Below are positions 1 to 11,582 of a stretch of 64,000 nt of DNA, piece after piece (position 1 is the first letter of the stretch; each line of letters starts with the position of its first letter). The translations under genes and the position numbers were made by a program. The DNA lies in contig CM076196.1 of assembly GCA_038277395.1 (NCBI GenBank), positions 135,792,730 through 135,856,729 on the forward strand, read 5' to 3'. The notes under the pieces were generated by a model that did no database searches, had not been told where the DNA came from, and saw only the letters and a list, made by a program, of their open reading frames with translations. This stretch comes from Dryocosmus kuriphilus (Eukaryota > Arthropoda > Insecta > Hymenoptera > Cynipidae).

Positions 1-2
1 GT

Positions 3-224
3 AATAATAATGAAGATGTTGATGATAATGAAGATGATGCTGAAAATGGTTTTTCCTCTGAATATATAGAAGCAAAATTTTCATATTACTGCGGAGATCC
101 TAATAAATTGGTACAGGATTTGCGCTCACTTTTACAATCCCAATCAGCTGAAAACAGAAATAAGTCGCTTAAAATAATTGCAACCATTAATGAACTAAGA
201 GAGGCTGGCATTATTGGATATTAA
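3..224 (+). CDS. C-terminal exon of an unrecognised protein (partial)
   Basis: An open frame enters from the left edge and runs 73 codons to a TAA. The start and upstream exons lie outside the window. The peptide begins with an acidic Asn/Asp/Glu run, then a more ordinary segment with the motifs YCGDPNKLVQDLRSLL and INELREAGIIGY at the C-terminus, which looks helical. I do not recognise the family. It could be the last exon of a host gene or the end of a transposon ORF. That it was once constrained is supported by a decayed second copy of its last ~25 codons plus 3' flank at about 1012-1345, where this frame is no longer well kept. No splice acceptor is visible because the frame is open from the first base. 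Confidence 0.45.
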   Translation, partial: NNNEDVDDNEDDAENGFSSEYIEAKFSYYCGDPNKLVQDLRSLLQSQSAENRNKSLKIIATINELREAGIIGY

Positions 225-1011
225 TATTCTTATTAATTGATGCAAAAACTTTAACAACTGCTGGTTCAATATTTCTAATAGTTGAATTAACATTTGAGTT
301 ATTGGATTGAACTTTTCCTGTAGTTATAAATTAATAATCACTTATAAAATGTTATATATAGTTCTTTACACTTACTACATTGCAATAAATTAAATAAATC
401 TAATTTTCAAAATGTATGTGTATTTCTTATTCATTCCGCTCACCAAAATTAATTTGAGTTAATGCAAGAGAGGATCAGCTCATTTTTTAAAGCTTTAACA
501 TATGATTTAGGGTGTGTAATAATTGAATCCAAGATTTTTCAGTACCTACTTCTTTCAACTACATAATGATACTCTCCAACCCTCTTCAAAACCACCACCT
601 GCTCGTCCTCATTTATTTTAATAGTTAACTGAGGTTAATTTCAGTTTTAATATCACTAAAAAAAATCTTTATACTTGTATGCAAGAAATCAATCCTTTTG
701 TCTAGTTAGTATAGGAATCAATAGTAAAATCTATTCATTATTTATCTAGTTTGCCTTTTTATCTCTTGAACTAGATTTATTTTAACCAGGGTTCAATGTT
801 GACATAAGAAAAGTATTTTTTTATTGACAATGATTGATTTTAATATCATAAATACTTCACTAATCATGTTATTATTGCAAGGTTTTAGTTAAATGAATTG
901 GATTTTTAACATATTACTCTGATGTGTTAAAGATTATTTCAAAGTTTCTTACAGTGGATTATAAAATTTATGTAGCTGATTTATTTGGTAGATTGATTGC
1001 GGTTACCTGAA
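225..1011. other. AT-rich 3' flank, no gene seen
   Basis: Non-coding flank after the stop at 224. The first ~200 bases correspond to the downstream part of the duplicated segment at 1012-1345, so they are probably the 3' UTR. AATAAA-type signals occur near 380-400 (caataaattaaataaatc), a plausible poly(A) region. I see no ORF or RNA gene in the remainder. Confidence 0.4.
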
Positions 1012-1345
1012 TCAGAAATAATGCATTAAAATAATTTCAATCTTAATGAAATAAGAGAGGCTAGCGTTATTAAATAAGATTTTTATTAGCTGATTCTTTA
1101 ACAGCTTAAAAGCTAGTTTATTTTTTCCAATAGTAGAATTAACACATGTGATATACTTGATTGTAAATTTTGACTCGTTAATTTATAAAAACTGTTAAAA
1201 TAGACCCAGGATGCTACTAAGTATGCAATGTGTTTCTATTAATATATAATATATAGTTCTTTTAATAAGTTAAATTTAATTTGATTTTTTAAACACTATA
1301 AGTACTACTTATCTTCAATTCTTTCACCCGAACTCGTTTTGGCTA
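1012..1345 (+). pseudogene. Decayed duplicate of the 3' end of the 3-224 exon
   Basis: Bases 1012-1345 align along their length with about 150-430. Shared landmarks in order are the cagaaataa segment, taatgaa(c/a)taagagaggct, ttaacagc/ttaacaac, a tagaattaaca block, an atatatagttctttt block and a final ttcattccgctcacc / ttctttcacccg block. Identity is roughly 65-75% by eye with indels. The coding part ends in an early TAA (attaaataag), so it is a non-functional fragment of the last exon and UTR created by a local duplication. Confidence 0.6.
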
Positions 1346-1429
1346 TTATTATTAAAATGTAAAAAATCTAAGACTTGCAATAATATAACCATGAAAATAA
1401 TGCAGAATTCATTCTGCCTTACGTATTTC

Positions 1430-2270
1430 ACACTCCGAGCATGGAGGGACTTCGGAATACGTGTTAAAACTTGTCGGGAACTCGGGACACGCTCTGGAAT
1501 GTTCTAGTAGTCTAGAACAGAACCCTGCTCCTGAAGCCTGTATCCCGACAACCCGCCCTACTTGGTTTCATTTTAGCACGGACACAAACCCTCAATACCC
1601 GTCGGTTACTGATTAATTTTACAGATATTTAGCACGGACACGAAACATCATCGCAATGATTAATTTCACAAACAATTAGCACAGACGCGAGCCATCATCG
1701 CCTATCGGTAAATCGCTGGTTTTTATCTGGACAACCCGCCGTACTTGGTTTCATTTTAGCACGGAAATAAACCCTCTTCACAGTGATTAATTTTACAGAC
1801 ATTTAGCACGGATACGTACCTGTTTGTAACAAAATATTTGTAAATGATGGGTTTCACCTTCATTAGATTTTTACTTTATCGACTTATGGTAGCTTTATGC
1901 CTCATATTCCTACCTTACCGACGGCTGGCAACTACCTAACCGAGATTACTAACTGACCGGCCGATGGTAAGCAACGATCTAATTTGTAACGATTTCATTC
2001 CTACCTTGCCGACGATTGGAAACTACCTACCTCAGATTCCTACCTTACCGTCTGCTGGTAACAAACTGCCATGTTTCTGACTGTCCCACAGAACATACAT
2101 TGAAACCTGGAACAGAACCCTACCTTCCCGACTAAAGGTAATACCGATTGTCGATAACTCAGCATGGACACAAACCACTGAGGGAGTAGTGGCGCCATCT
2201 GTCGGCGACAGCGGGAAGCTTTTCGTGGTGTCCCAGAACCCGCCTAGCTATACTACCATTAATAAGAATT
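1430..2270. repeat. Complex tandem-repeat block (~190-bp and ~65-bp units)
   Basis: The phrase acaacccgcc(c/g)tacttgg followed by ttcattttagcacgga occurs at about 1549 and 1735, giving a ~187-bp unit. Shorter phrases inside (gattaattttacaga, atttagcacgga) recur at about 1610, 1660 and 1790. From about 1905 a second type begins, cctacctt(a/g)ccgac followed by tggcaactacct, with three to four decayed copies to about 2060. The block is less AT-rich than its surroundings and has no long ORF. It ends near ggcgccatctgtcggcgac (about 2191). It may be a satellite remnant or the end of an unrecognised transposon. Confidence 0.45.
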
Positions 2271-2284
2271 ACAAAAGAAATTAT

Positions 2285-3015
2285 TTTACTTAAGGGTCTA
2301 TCGAACTTAAGAAATACATTCTCGTCACGGCACTCGCGCTTCGCGCTCGAGAATTAATTTTTTTTAAATCCATTGTAGATTAGCAAAGTTTTTTTGTGAT
2401 TTTCCAAATTTTCACAATGCAGGTTTTCGATTCTTAAAAGTAAAACGATGAATCTTATAAAAAAAAAATTTGTAGCTTTTTCGAAGGTGAACAATTCTGC
2501 TTCTTAATATTTTTTCATATCTTCTTTACAAAAAAATTATAGAAAGCTAATTTGTAGATACTCCTGAGGTGAACAACTTTGTTTGTTATAATTTTTTCGT
2601 ATCCTGCATAGTTTGGCGGGAACTTTGAATTTTTTATTTTTACTAAAATTTTCTCGATTAAAACAAAAACCGTGAATTTTATCAAAGAACGGTTCAAACA
2701 AAATTTGTAGATTTTTTTAAGATGAACAATTTTACATTTAACTATTTTTTTTGTATCACGCATTGTTTAGACGGAAGATGGATTTTTTGATTTTGTAAAA
2801 ACCGTTTTAGATGGATAAAACCACAAACGTTAGTCAAACGTGGTTGGTTAACGACAATCGACAACAACAACAGACAGACAAAGTCGTAAAAAACCGTTTT
2901 TCTCGCTCAGGGCTTCTCAAAACGTAGAGATTTGATGAAAACTGCGAGAGTAGAATTTTATATAAATCTAATACCTTCTCTGAAGAGAATGTAAAAATGA
3001 CGATTTTTTAAATTA
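2285..3015 (+). repeat. R153 dispersed repeat, copy 1
   Basis: Starts with a GC palindrome (ctcgcgcttcgcgctcga, about 2334), continues with a segment shared with 46480-46620, then 2-3 modules of about 153 bp, and ends with a segment containing gtagagatttgatgaaaact and taataccttctct that matches 47403-47480. Each module holds, on the minus strand, a phrase meaning VHLKKIYKF ... VFVLIEK ... KNSKFPPNYAGYEK, open for 82 codons at 2763-2515. Other copies are at 46440-47500 (+), 47812-48290 (-) and 48780-49720 (-), with diverged modules at 14240-14900 and 20730-21000. There are no transposase motifs. It is either non-coding or a low-complexity relic frame. Confidence 0.6.
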
Positions 3016-3074
3016 TCCCCACTAAAAGATTCACAAATGGGTTTAGATCTGATGAATTCTACGAATTGTATCAC

Positions 3075-3196
3075 CAAGCCGTTCAGTAGGGTGGTTCGAA
3101 AAAAAATAATTTAGGAATCAGGAATCACTTCTACGCGGAAAAGTAAAACATTGGGATCCTAAAAAAAAGTATAATTAATTTGAAGACAATATATAA

Positions 3197-3235
<39 letters not shown>
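3075..3235. repeat. Repeat terminus shared with ~20600-20720, plus (TA)n
   Basis: The segment agggtggttcgaaaaaaa ... ctacgcggaaaagta ... aattaatttgaagac is the reverse complement of about 20605-20715 (cttcaaattaatta ... ttttccgcgtaggagc ... cgacacaccctacc). In both places it abuts a (TA)n tract; here the tract is about 3200-3232. This looks like one end of a repeat element inserted next to TA repeats. Confidence 0.5.
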
Positions 3236-3773
3236 GACCTTCAATTCTTATCCAAATATTATTATTCTCATTTCTCGTATCTAAGAGTGGGACTCGCACA
3301 TGAGAAAAAATAAAGTTTTCATTAATGTTCTAGAAAACAATACTTTTGTATTCAATACTCTTTATATCTAATACAATCTTCTTACTTCTATTTTCTAGTA
3401 TGATATATTTTCTAATTAATGAAAATATATTTTTATATATTTTTTAAAATGATTTTTACTTTTATATTGAACTCCCTGTCTTCAAACTGATTTGCTCTAA
3501 TTCTGATCTCCTATAAGCATTTTTACTCGCTAGTAAGTTTATTACAAGAAATTGGAATCTAGCCAATGGTATTTTCCGCACTTTTAGACAATGATATGAC
3601 ACGTCGCTTATGTTTCGTAAATAACAATCTATTTAAGGTTAAATTTTTATTTATTCTGATAATTTTATCTTATTCAGAGGATTACTTCCAATTACTGGAC
3701 AAGCAAGAGAGAATGCGTGCATAAAAAATATCCGGTAGACCAAATATCCTATGACTACGTTTCCCCAGGCATG
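3236..3773. other. AT-rich spacer, nothing recognised
   Basis: AT-rich sequence with no long ORF, repeat partner or RNA gene that I can see. It ends at the TA dinucleotide (3774-3775) that flanks the mariner element. Confidence 0.4.
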
Positions 3774-3960
3774 TACGAGGGTTGTCCAGAAAGTAAAGTT
3801 GTAAGGAGACTGTAGGCCGTAGGGAATTTTTTTTCCAAATTTGGTGCACCTGTCGTGTAGGGATGATCCTCACGAACAGAACGAGGGGTGCGGTAGGTCA
3901 GTCGAACGGAAAATGGCGTCAGGGTCACTATTTCCGTCGAGCAGCTCCTCACTTCCGGTA

Positions 3961-4324
3961 GGTATTCACTTGTCCGAAATTTCATTTTCCCTAAAACTCA
4001 TTTTGCCGAAAAAATCACTAGATTACTAGACGCCTTCGAAAAAATTGATAGATGGGTTTCTGATTACCAATTTTGGATATATCTGTAACTCAAATTGACT
4101 TTAGGTGGCGTTTAGTGAAAATTCTTTATTCTTTATTCTTTATTTTTCTTTACAAAACTTGAATTTTTTAAATGTAATTTTCCATTTGGAGTGATCATGG
4201 CAATATGCCATGAATTCACAAGCGGGATCCCCTTTATTATTTATGTCTATATCGCCCGTAAATCTAGTGATTTTTTCGGCAAAATGAGTTTTAGGGAAAA
4301 TGAAATTTCGGACAAGTGAATACC
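3961..4324. mobile_element. 364-bp MITE nested in the mariner
   Basis: Perfect or near-perfect TIRs of about 64 bp start GGTATTCACTTGTCCGAAAT at 3961 and end with its complement ATTTCGGACAAGTGAATACC at 4324. TA flanks both ends (3959-3960, 4325-4326), so this is a Tc1/mariner-type non-autonomous element. The ~235-bp interior is AT-rich without coding content. Near-identity of the arms suggests a fairly recent insertion into the already present mariner. Confidence 0.9.
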
Positions 4325-4372
4325 TACCCACTACTGCTCAACTGTTTGCTCCACCTACAGCCAATGTGAGGA

Positions 4373-4926
4373 TTGCGCGGTTATCTGCTGTTTCACTTTG
4401 AACTACGAATCTGGTGCCAGCGAGTCAAAAAATTTAAAGTCACCTCTTCAGTGCGAAAAATCATGGCATCCATCTTTTGGGATTGCAAAGGGTTCCTACA
4501 GGTCGATTTCATGCCCAAAGGAACCACCATTAACGCTGCGACATATTGTGAGACCCTCAAGAGGTTGAAAAAAGAAAGATTAAAGAAAAACGCAGGGGAA
4601 TGTTGACGCGTGGTGTGTCACTTCTTCATGACAACGCCAGGCCCCATGTCGCCCGCCTCTCGCAAGACCTGCTCACCTCATTTGGATGGGATATTGTGAC
4701 CCACCCTCCCTATTCTCCGGATCTGGCGCCATCTGACTACCATCTTTTCACTAAATTGAAGGAGTTTTTGGGTGGAAAGCGTTTCTCAGACGACAAGGAG
4801 GTCAAGGAGACAGTGGAAAAGTGGTTTCGAGAGGTGGAGCGGGAGGTGTATGACACAGGCATACAAAAGCTGATGCCCAGATTTAAAAAATGCATCGACA
4901 GACACGGCGACTACGTTGAAAAATAA
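4373..4926 (+). pseudogene. Mariner transposase remnant (C-terminal two-thirds)
   Basis: Two overlapping frames (4373-4606 and 4600-4926) together give the central and C-terminal part of a mariner transposase. The first holds KKFKVTSSVRKIMASIFWD and the VDFMPKGTTINAATYCETL region. The second holds LLHDNARPHVA, carrying the second catalytic Asp, and PPYSPDLAPSDYHLF, carrying the third, 34 residues later as in DD34D mariners. The frames are offset near 4600, and there is no clear DE-containing first catalytic motif, probably lost with the interval around the MITE insertion. The N-terminal helix-turn-helix region is only a scrambled trace upstream of 3958. The gene ends in TAA about 100 bp before the right TIR, as expected. 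It cannot be functional. Confidence 0.88.
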
Positions 4927-5032
4927 TTGCCTATATATGGTATGTAACATCTGTCTGTGAAATTCATTGAAATATAAGCTTTTTTCGAATTTTATAAAAC
5001 GTTGTAACCTTACTTTCTGGACATCCCTCCTA

Positions 5033-5606
5033 CAGTAATCTTTTTATTCAACGTTTGACATCCTACTGCTGGAAACACGATGTGTCAGAGGCACACAGTA
5101 AACCATGTACTTCACCCATGCGTCGATTCCAGGCCCAGGAATTCAAAGCCTCTTCTCCGAGAGTGAGCAAGAGAAAGGGAAGTATTTTGGCAGCTGGTAA
5201 AACCAAAGACCAAAATCCTTCGTCTATCTCAAGGTGGACTATACGTCGACTCGGAGCTACTGGTAAACTATTAACCCTGCCTCCGTGTAGCCGACCCTTT
5301 CCCAGGACTTGGGTCAGAACAGAGTGTGAACCCTCTGCACGACCTAATGCCTCTGGAGCTTGGGTGCTCACGACTAGTCTCCAAGTCGCCGATTAATCTT
5401 TTCGTGAGTCGTCCTTATTGTATAACTACTCGCGAGAAGAAGTCACTGCCTCCTACATGAGCATGCGTGGGCGGGGATTCTGGACCTCTACGCCCACACA
5501 CTAGTCCCTTTAAGCAGGCTACGCTGCCATCCTATTCCTCCCTTGTCTTACGGATTACATACACTCAGGGGTTTATTTTAAATTAGCAATGTTTCAATAT
5601 ATATAT
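5033..5606. other. GC-richer segment, unidentified, possible old LTR fragment
   Basis: Base composition is clearly less AT-rich than its neighbours. Open frames of ~110 codons exist on both strands (5055-5396 and 5371-5063), but they overlap almost exactly and neither shows a domain, so I treat them as chance. The segment with tactcgcgagaagaagtcactg and gagcatgcgtgggcgg is reminiscent of parts of the LTR2 LTR (54950-55080), but the similarity is weak. It runs to the (TA)n that TE-A entered. Confidence 0.25.
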
Positions 5607-6292
5607 GAGGCATTCTTTCTCAACCGGACACCCCCTGCTGCCCAAAATTGGTTTGACTTAAAAAAATCGTGCTTAGACTAAAAATTTAGCAAATTTTATC
5701 TATTTTTCAGAAAAGTTGGGCGGTTTTTGAAATTCAATATAGCCGATTAAATATGGCGTCGAGAGTCATGGAAAACATAGATGAACAAATTACTTTTTAA
5801 ATAAAAATATTGAAAGTGTCGATTTTAAATACTCCTTTTAGGCTTAAATTCTACGTTTGCATAGGTACTTTCACGAACCATATGACACATTTCGAAATTT
5901 AGATATGACGGCTGTATGTCAACGATTATGCTACCTGCAACTAAATTTCCTCAAATCGCCTTGAAAATAGTTACTCGGGGGTTTTCGAGGTCGCTGATTA
6001 CGATTATGTAATCAGAATATCGGAATGCAAGATGGCGGATCCAATGTGGCGGATTTTCTGACAAACAATCGAGCCTTCAGTGACTCCAATGGCTGAAATC
6101 GGCTTTAAATGACTGTTAGAAGGTTTTCGTGGTCACTGATTGAGATTCTGTAGTCAAAATATTAAAACTCAACATTGAAATCCAACATGGCAGCTGCGTG
6201 CCCGAAATTCAGCTCCCAGCAACACAAATAGTTAAATTCGGTTAGGAAATGATTACTTGGGAGTTTTCGAGGTCGCTGATTGCGATTCTTCA
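5607..6292 (+). repeat. TE-A left TIR
   Basis: Matches 9278-9961 in reverse complement with small indels. Includes the terminal GAGGCATTCT, a ggacaccccctgctgccc block, and two and a half direct repeats of ~145 bp beginning at about 5978, 6125 and 6260, each with a (t/g)cgctgatt-type core. These repeated cores are good candidates for transposase binding sites. Confidence 0.85.
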
Positions 6293-6565
6293 CTTCTTTC
6301 CTCTGAAGAAACAATTGAGAATCACTGAGACCGAAGTTCACTTGTTCTCACTAAGAAAACAACTGAAGATCGTGGAGGCAGGGCTTCACTTGTTCTTTCG
6401 GAAGGAGCAGATCGCTAACGCAGAGCTTCACTTTTCCACTTTTGCGAGTTAATATATTTCCTTCCATCGTTAAGTCTATATCGGTCAGAGCACGGAAATA
6501 TTATTAAGATTGTATTTCACGAAGTCTTCATTAATTCAAGTTTTTTTATCAGTTTAATATCTAGA

Positions 6566-8922
6566 ATGCCTAATACAAGCGACGAACATCGCGATAGATG
6601 CTGCAATCCTTACAAAAATGTTGGTGTTGCAGGCCACAGAGGTAAATATTTGAGATTAATATCTAAGAATCTCAAACGAAAATTTCCGGATCTTGCCGAT
6701 AATGCTAAAATTTGTGTACATTGAAGAAAGGCCAAATATGAAAGTGGTGATGTAGATTTTCAAACATCTCATAATTTATTGGATGTTAGTCAAAATGATG
6801 TTGATATGGATCAAAATGAATCTTTTAATTCTGATTCTTCAACACCATGTAAAGTTAATAATGACGCAATTTTTAGTTCAGAAAGAGACATTGAATTAGA
6901 AGACATGTTAAGTGGATTGAAAGAGAAATTTTCTACCTTACAGATTAATGATCCCCAAAAAGTAAGTATTCTCACAATAGCTCTAGAATATTGGTAGACA
7001 ATTTTCCCAAAAAAGTCTTCCCAACGATTTATTTTCCCAAATACCGTTTTTCCCAAATATATCCGATTTGAGCGATATGTTATTTGCATTAATAAGCTAA
7101 AAATATTATTAACCAGCTGGAAAAGTGGTTGAGGGATGTTATTTGCATAATAATTTAGTGTCAAGAACGGCACTTTCCAAATGTCAACTGAGCATGTAAC
7201 CTCATGTTGATAAACAAGCGAATGTTGAAAGTGAAGGCAGGCATAAAAAAAGTATTAGAACGCTTTATTATATATTTTTGGAAAAATGTGCTTTGGGAAA
7301 ATCATTGGGAAAACCATTGGGAAAAACGGTATTTGGGAAAAAAAATTCTTGGGAAACCTTTTTTGGGAAAACTGTCCCCCTATCCTCCAGAAGCATGGAG
7401 CGTTAATATAATGGCAAAAGAATTTAGTTGCAGTAGGCGGATTGCAAAAAAAGCTAAAGATCTTAGAATTTCAAAAGAAATTTTACCAGAAACTACAGGG
7501 AAAACTGGTAAACCATTACCGGAATCTACTTTAGACAAAATAAAAGACTTTTATACTGATGATGATGCGAACAGTAGAATCATGCCAGAAATATGCTGTT
7601 TCTGTGAAGACAGATAAAGACCGTAGTTTGATGCAGAAACGTCTCCTTTTATCAGATTTGAGGGGACTATACGATAAGTATAAAGAAAGTCACCCATAAT
7701 TTTCAGTGAGCTTCAGCAAATTCGCACAACTTCGCCCGAAACATTGCATTCTTCCTGGGCCCAGCGAAACCCATTCCGTCTGCGTTTACACGATCCATCA
7801 GAATGTTAAATTGATGGTGGATGCTACTGACATAAAGCAACTCACCCACAATTCAGAAAATCCGATAAGAGGTAATAAAGACTGCTTAAAAGAAATGACG
7901 TGCAAGAATCGTGATGTCCATGACGGTGAAAATCGTAATGCAAATTGCTTTCTTGGTGAATGTGAAAAATGTCCAGGAATTGCGAGTTTTTCGCAACTTC
8001 TGCAACAATTATTGGAAGTAGAAAATATCGATAATGTACAATTCAGTACCTGGACTGCAACAGACAGGGCGACTTTACAAACTCAAATACTCCCTGCAGC
8101 AGACTTCGCAGAAGAATTATGTAATATGTTATTAGTTTTAAAACCTTACTCATTCATTTCCAAACAACGCAGTCGCAGTACTTCCAATTTAAGAAGAACA
8201 ATCTGTAGAAGGGTGAAGTTCTCATTGTACTGGATTTCAATGAAAATTACAAATACGTAGTTCAAGATGCACCACAAGCGTTTCATTTCAATAAGGACCA
8301 ATGTACTGTATTCCCTGTAGTATATTACTATAAGGAGAACTCAGAACTAAAACACAAGAGCATAGTATTCTTATCAGGTAGCACACACCACGATACAGCT
8401 GCAGTTTATACAGTCCAAAAAATGTTGATACCACATATGAAACGAAGTCTTCGCGTGAAAAAAGTCATTTATTTCAGCGATGGTGCGAAACAACATTTTA
8501 AGAATAAGTTTCAGATGATTAATCTCATTTATCATGAAGAAGACTTTGGCATCAAAGGTGATTGGAGTGTCTATACAACTGCGCATGGTAAAAGTGCTTC
8601 AGATGGTATTGGAGCTCTATTCAAAAGAGAAGCAGCACGGGAGAGTCTTATATGTAAGCCAACTGAAGCCATTTTAACTTCTGAAAAACTTGCTGAATGG
8701 GGTCAAAAGCAATTTCAAAATATAACGAACTTGCTCTACAGTAAAAAAGAGCATCACAAAGTTAGTAGATCTCTGAAGAGAAGGTTTGACAATGCTCCAG
8801 CAGTCCCGCAAATATTGAAAAATCATTGCTTCGAAGTAAAAGAGGATCGAACGCTATTGATTAAAGGGTACTCTAATGCTCCTGATGCTACCACACTTGT
8901 ATATGAGACACGAACAAACTGA
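6566..8922 (+). pseudogene. TE-A transposase, broken (homologue of the TE-B transposase)
   Basis: Reading from ATG 6566 gives an N-terminus with RCCNP...C-type cysteines and a following basic stretch, matching MSK... of TE-B. It is damaged by a TGA at about 6722, the 396-bp MITE at 6989, an in-frame TAA near 7616 with a frameshift, a stop at about 7699 and a frameshift near 8200. The conserved landmarks remain: WSVN...EFSCSRRIAKKAKDL (helix-turn-helix-like), FSKFAQLRPKHCILPGP, HSVCVYTIHQN, DFNENYKYVVQDA, YFSDGAKQHFKNK and AHGKSASDGIGALFKREA. The Asp residues in the ENY, SDGA and later HGK-DGIG blocks are the likely acidic catalytic set. The frame runs straight into the 42-bp minisatellite. 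Confidence 0.82.
6989..7384. mobile_element. 396-bp MITE in the TE-A transposase, 8-bp target duplication
   Basis: Left end TATTGGTAGACAATTTTCCC and right end (reverse complement near ATAGGGGGACAGTTTTCCC) form TIRs rich in repeated TTTTCCCAA units. It is flanked by ctctagaa (6981-6988) and ctccagaa (7385-7392), an 8-bp duplication with one later substitution. The transposase reading resumes correctly after one copy of this octamer, confirming the insertion boundary. Eight-base duplications suggest a hAT-class MITE. There is no coding capacity. Confidence 0.8.
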
Positions 8923-8929
8923 GGAAAGC

Positions 8930-9283
8930 ACCCCGATTCGTGAGAGGCAAGGGGACTTACGTTCAAAAAGCACCCCAAATCGTGAGAGGCAAGGAGACTC
9001 ACGTTCAAAAAGCACCCCAGATCGTGAAAGGCAAGGGGACTCACGTTCAAAAAGCACCCAAATCGTGAGAGGTAAGGGGACTCACTTTCAAAAAGCACCC
9101 CAGATCGTGAGAGGCAATTAGGGGACTTACTTTCAAAAAGCACCCCAAATCGTGAGAGGCAAGGGGACTCACGTTCAAAAAGCACCCCAAATCGTAAGAG
9201 GCAAGGGGACTCACGTTCAAAAAACACCCCGAATCGTGAGAGACAAGGGGAATCACATTCAAAAAGCACCCTGATTCGTGATT
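8930..9283 (+). repeat. 42-bp minisatellite (about 8.4 units) in TE-A
   Basis: The unit is agcaccccnnatcgtgagag + gcaaggggactcacgttcaaaa, with about eight copies differing by a few substitutions and one small insertion near 9118. Because 42 is divisible by three, the first units stay in frame with an open reading frame as a 14-residue repeat of the type STPxRERQGDSRSK. It lies between the end of the transposase and the right TIR. Confidence 0.9.
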
Positions 9284-9961
9284 ATCGACCTCACATAGCC
9301 ACAAGTAATCATTATTTCCAAACCCATTTCAGTCACTGAATGCTGAAATTTTGTGTGTAAATCCGCTATATTGGATTTCAATGTTGAATTTTAATATTTT
9401 GATTACAGAATCTCAATCAGTGACCACGAAAACCTTATAGCAATCATTTAAAGCCGATATCAGCCATTGGATTCACTGAAGGCTCGATTGTTTGTCATAA
9501 AATCCGCCATATTGGATCCGCCATCTTGGATTCCGATATTCTGATTACATAATCGTAATCAGCGACCTCGAAAACCCCCAAGTAACTATTTCCAAGGCGA
9601 TTTGAGGAAATTTAGTTGCAGGTAGCATAATCGTTGACATACAGCCGCCATATTGGATCCACCATTTTAAATTTCGAAATGTGTCATATGGTTCGTCAAA
9701 GTAGCTATGCAAACGTAGAATTTAAGCCTAAAAGGAGTATTTAAAATCGAAACTTTCAATATTTTTATTTAAAAAGTAATTTGTTCATCTATGTTTTTCC
9801 TGACTCTCGACGCCATATTTATTCGGCCATATTGAATTTCAAAAACCGCCCAACTTTTCTGAAAAATAGATAAAATTTGCTAAATTTGAGCCTAAACACG
9901 CTCTTTTTAAGCCAAACCAATTTTGGGCAGCAGGGGGTGTCCGGTTGAGAAAGAATGCCCC
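9278..9961 (-). repeat. TE-A right TIR
   Basis: Inverted partner of 5607-6292, ending ccggttgagaaagaatgcccc directly against (TA)n at 9962. Repeated phrases such as aatcagcgacctcgaaaac and aatcagtgaccacgaaaacc mirror the left side. Confidence 0.85.
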
Positions 9962-11060
<1,099 letters not shown>

Positions 11061-11164
11061 AATTTCCTTATTTGCAACAGCTTGTGAAGGAAAAATACCT
11101 GCGGGGGAAGCTGACCCAAACGGACGTCCGTAGGCAGACAGGTAAACAGAGTCCCTTTAAGAAT

Positions 11165-11365
11165 AGATACCGAGATGGAATATACTTTTTCTTCATACCT
11201 CGGTCGAAAGTACGTACTTTCGTCCCTAATATCAGAGACGAAAGTTCAACATTTACTCCCTGTGGGAAGTACACGCGCGCCTTCTATAACGGCGGGAGGA
11301 AAGAATCATACCTCGGTCGAAAGTACGTACTTTCGTCCCTAATATCAGAGACGAAAGTAACGGCG
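11165..11365. repeat. Duplicated segment with an 18-bp perfect palindrome
   Basis: A ~54-bp phrase starting tcatacctcggtcgaaagta and ending gagacgaaagt occurs at about 11197-11250 and 11308-11360. Each contains the perfect palindrome CGAAAGTACGTACTTTCG followed by an inverted echo (cgtccctaatatcagagacg). The phrase ctttttcttcatacctcggtcgaaagtacgta also has an inverted relative at 11700-11735, so the interval 11170-11735 resembles a decayed inverted-repeat element. The 120-codon frame at 11072-11434 crosses the repeats and looks accidental. Confidence 0.6.
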
Positions 11366-11582
11366 GGAGGAAAGAATTTCTCATGTGTATTAAAACTAAT
11401 TCTTAACCTCTGTCATTGCTGTTGTTACCTCTAACCTTAGAAGTAGTTGTCAATGTTGTTTTGTCGTCAATTATAAATTTTATAATAAATATAATATAAT
11501 GTTTAGACTAGTGAAATACAGACATCTTTAACAAAGTGGAATTAATTTATTTTAGAAAAATATTATTAGACTTGACTCTTCG

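Larger units (their letters stand above)
3776..5030 (+). mobile_element. Mariner-family transposon, inactive (1255 bp)
   Basis: The left end CGAGGGTTGTCCAGAAAGTA and the right end (reverse complement GGAGGGATGTCCAGAAAGTA) form imperfect ~30-bp TIRs. TA dinucleotides flank both ends (3774-3775 and 5031-5032), the target duplication of Tc1/mariner elements. Length is close to the usual ~1.3 kb, although 364 bp of that is a nested MITE (3961-4324), so about 0.9 kb of mariner remains. The transposase gene is internally deleted and frameshifted. Confidence 0.9.
5607..9961 (+). mobile_element. TE-A: DNA transposon with ~685-bp TIRs (tentatively Sola2-like), inactive
   Basis: The left end GAGGCATTCTTTCTCAACCG and the right end (reverse complement GGGGCATTCTTTCTCAACCG) start TIRs that align from 5607-6292 to 9961-9278. 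The TIR interior contains ~145-bp direct repeats marked by ggtttTCGAGGTCGCTGATT. Both ends sit directly in (TA)n, so the duplication is likely a TATA-type tetranucleotide that cannot be resolved. The body carries a broken transposase (6566-8922) homologous to the one in TE-B, a MITE (6989-7384) and a 42-bp minisatellite. GRG-type termini, AT-only target and the transposase style recall Sola2 from memory; this assignment is not proven. Confidence 0.8.

Noticed and set aside
5055..5396. 113-codon frame in a GC-richer segment
   Set aside because: An equally long frame exists on the other strand over the same bases and neither has a domain, so coding is not supported.
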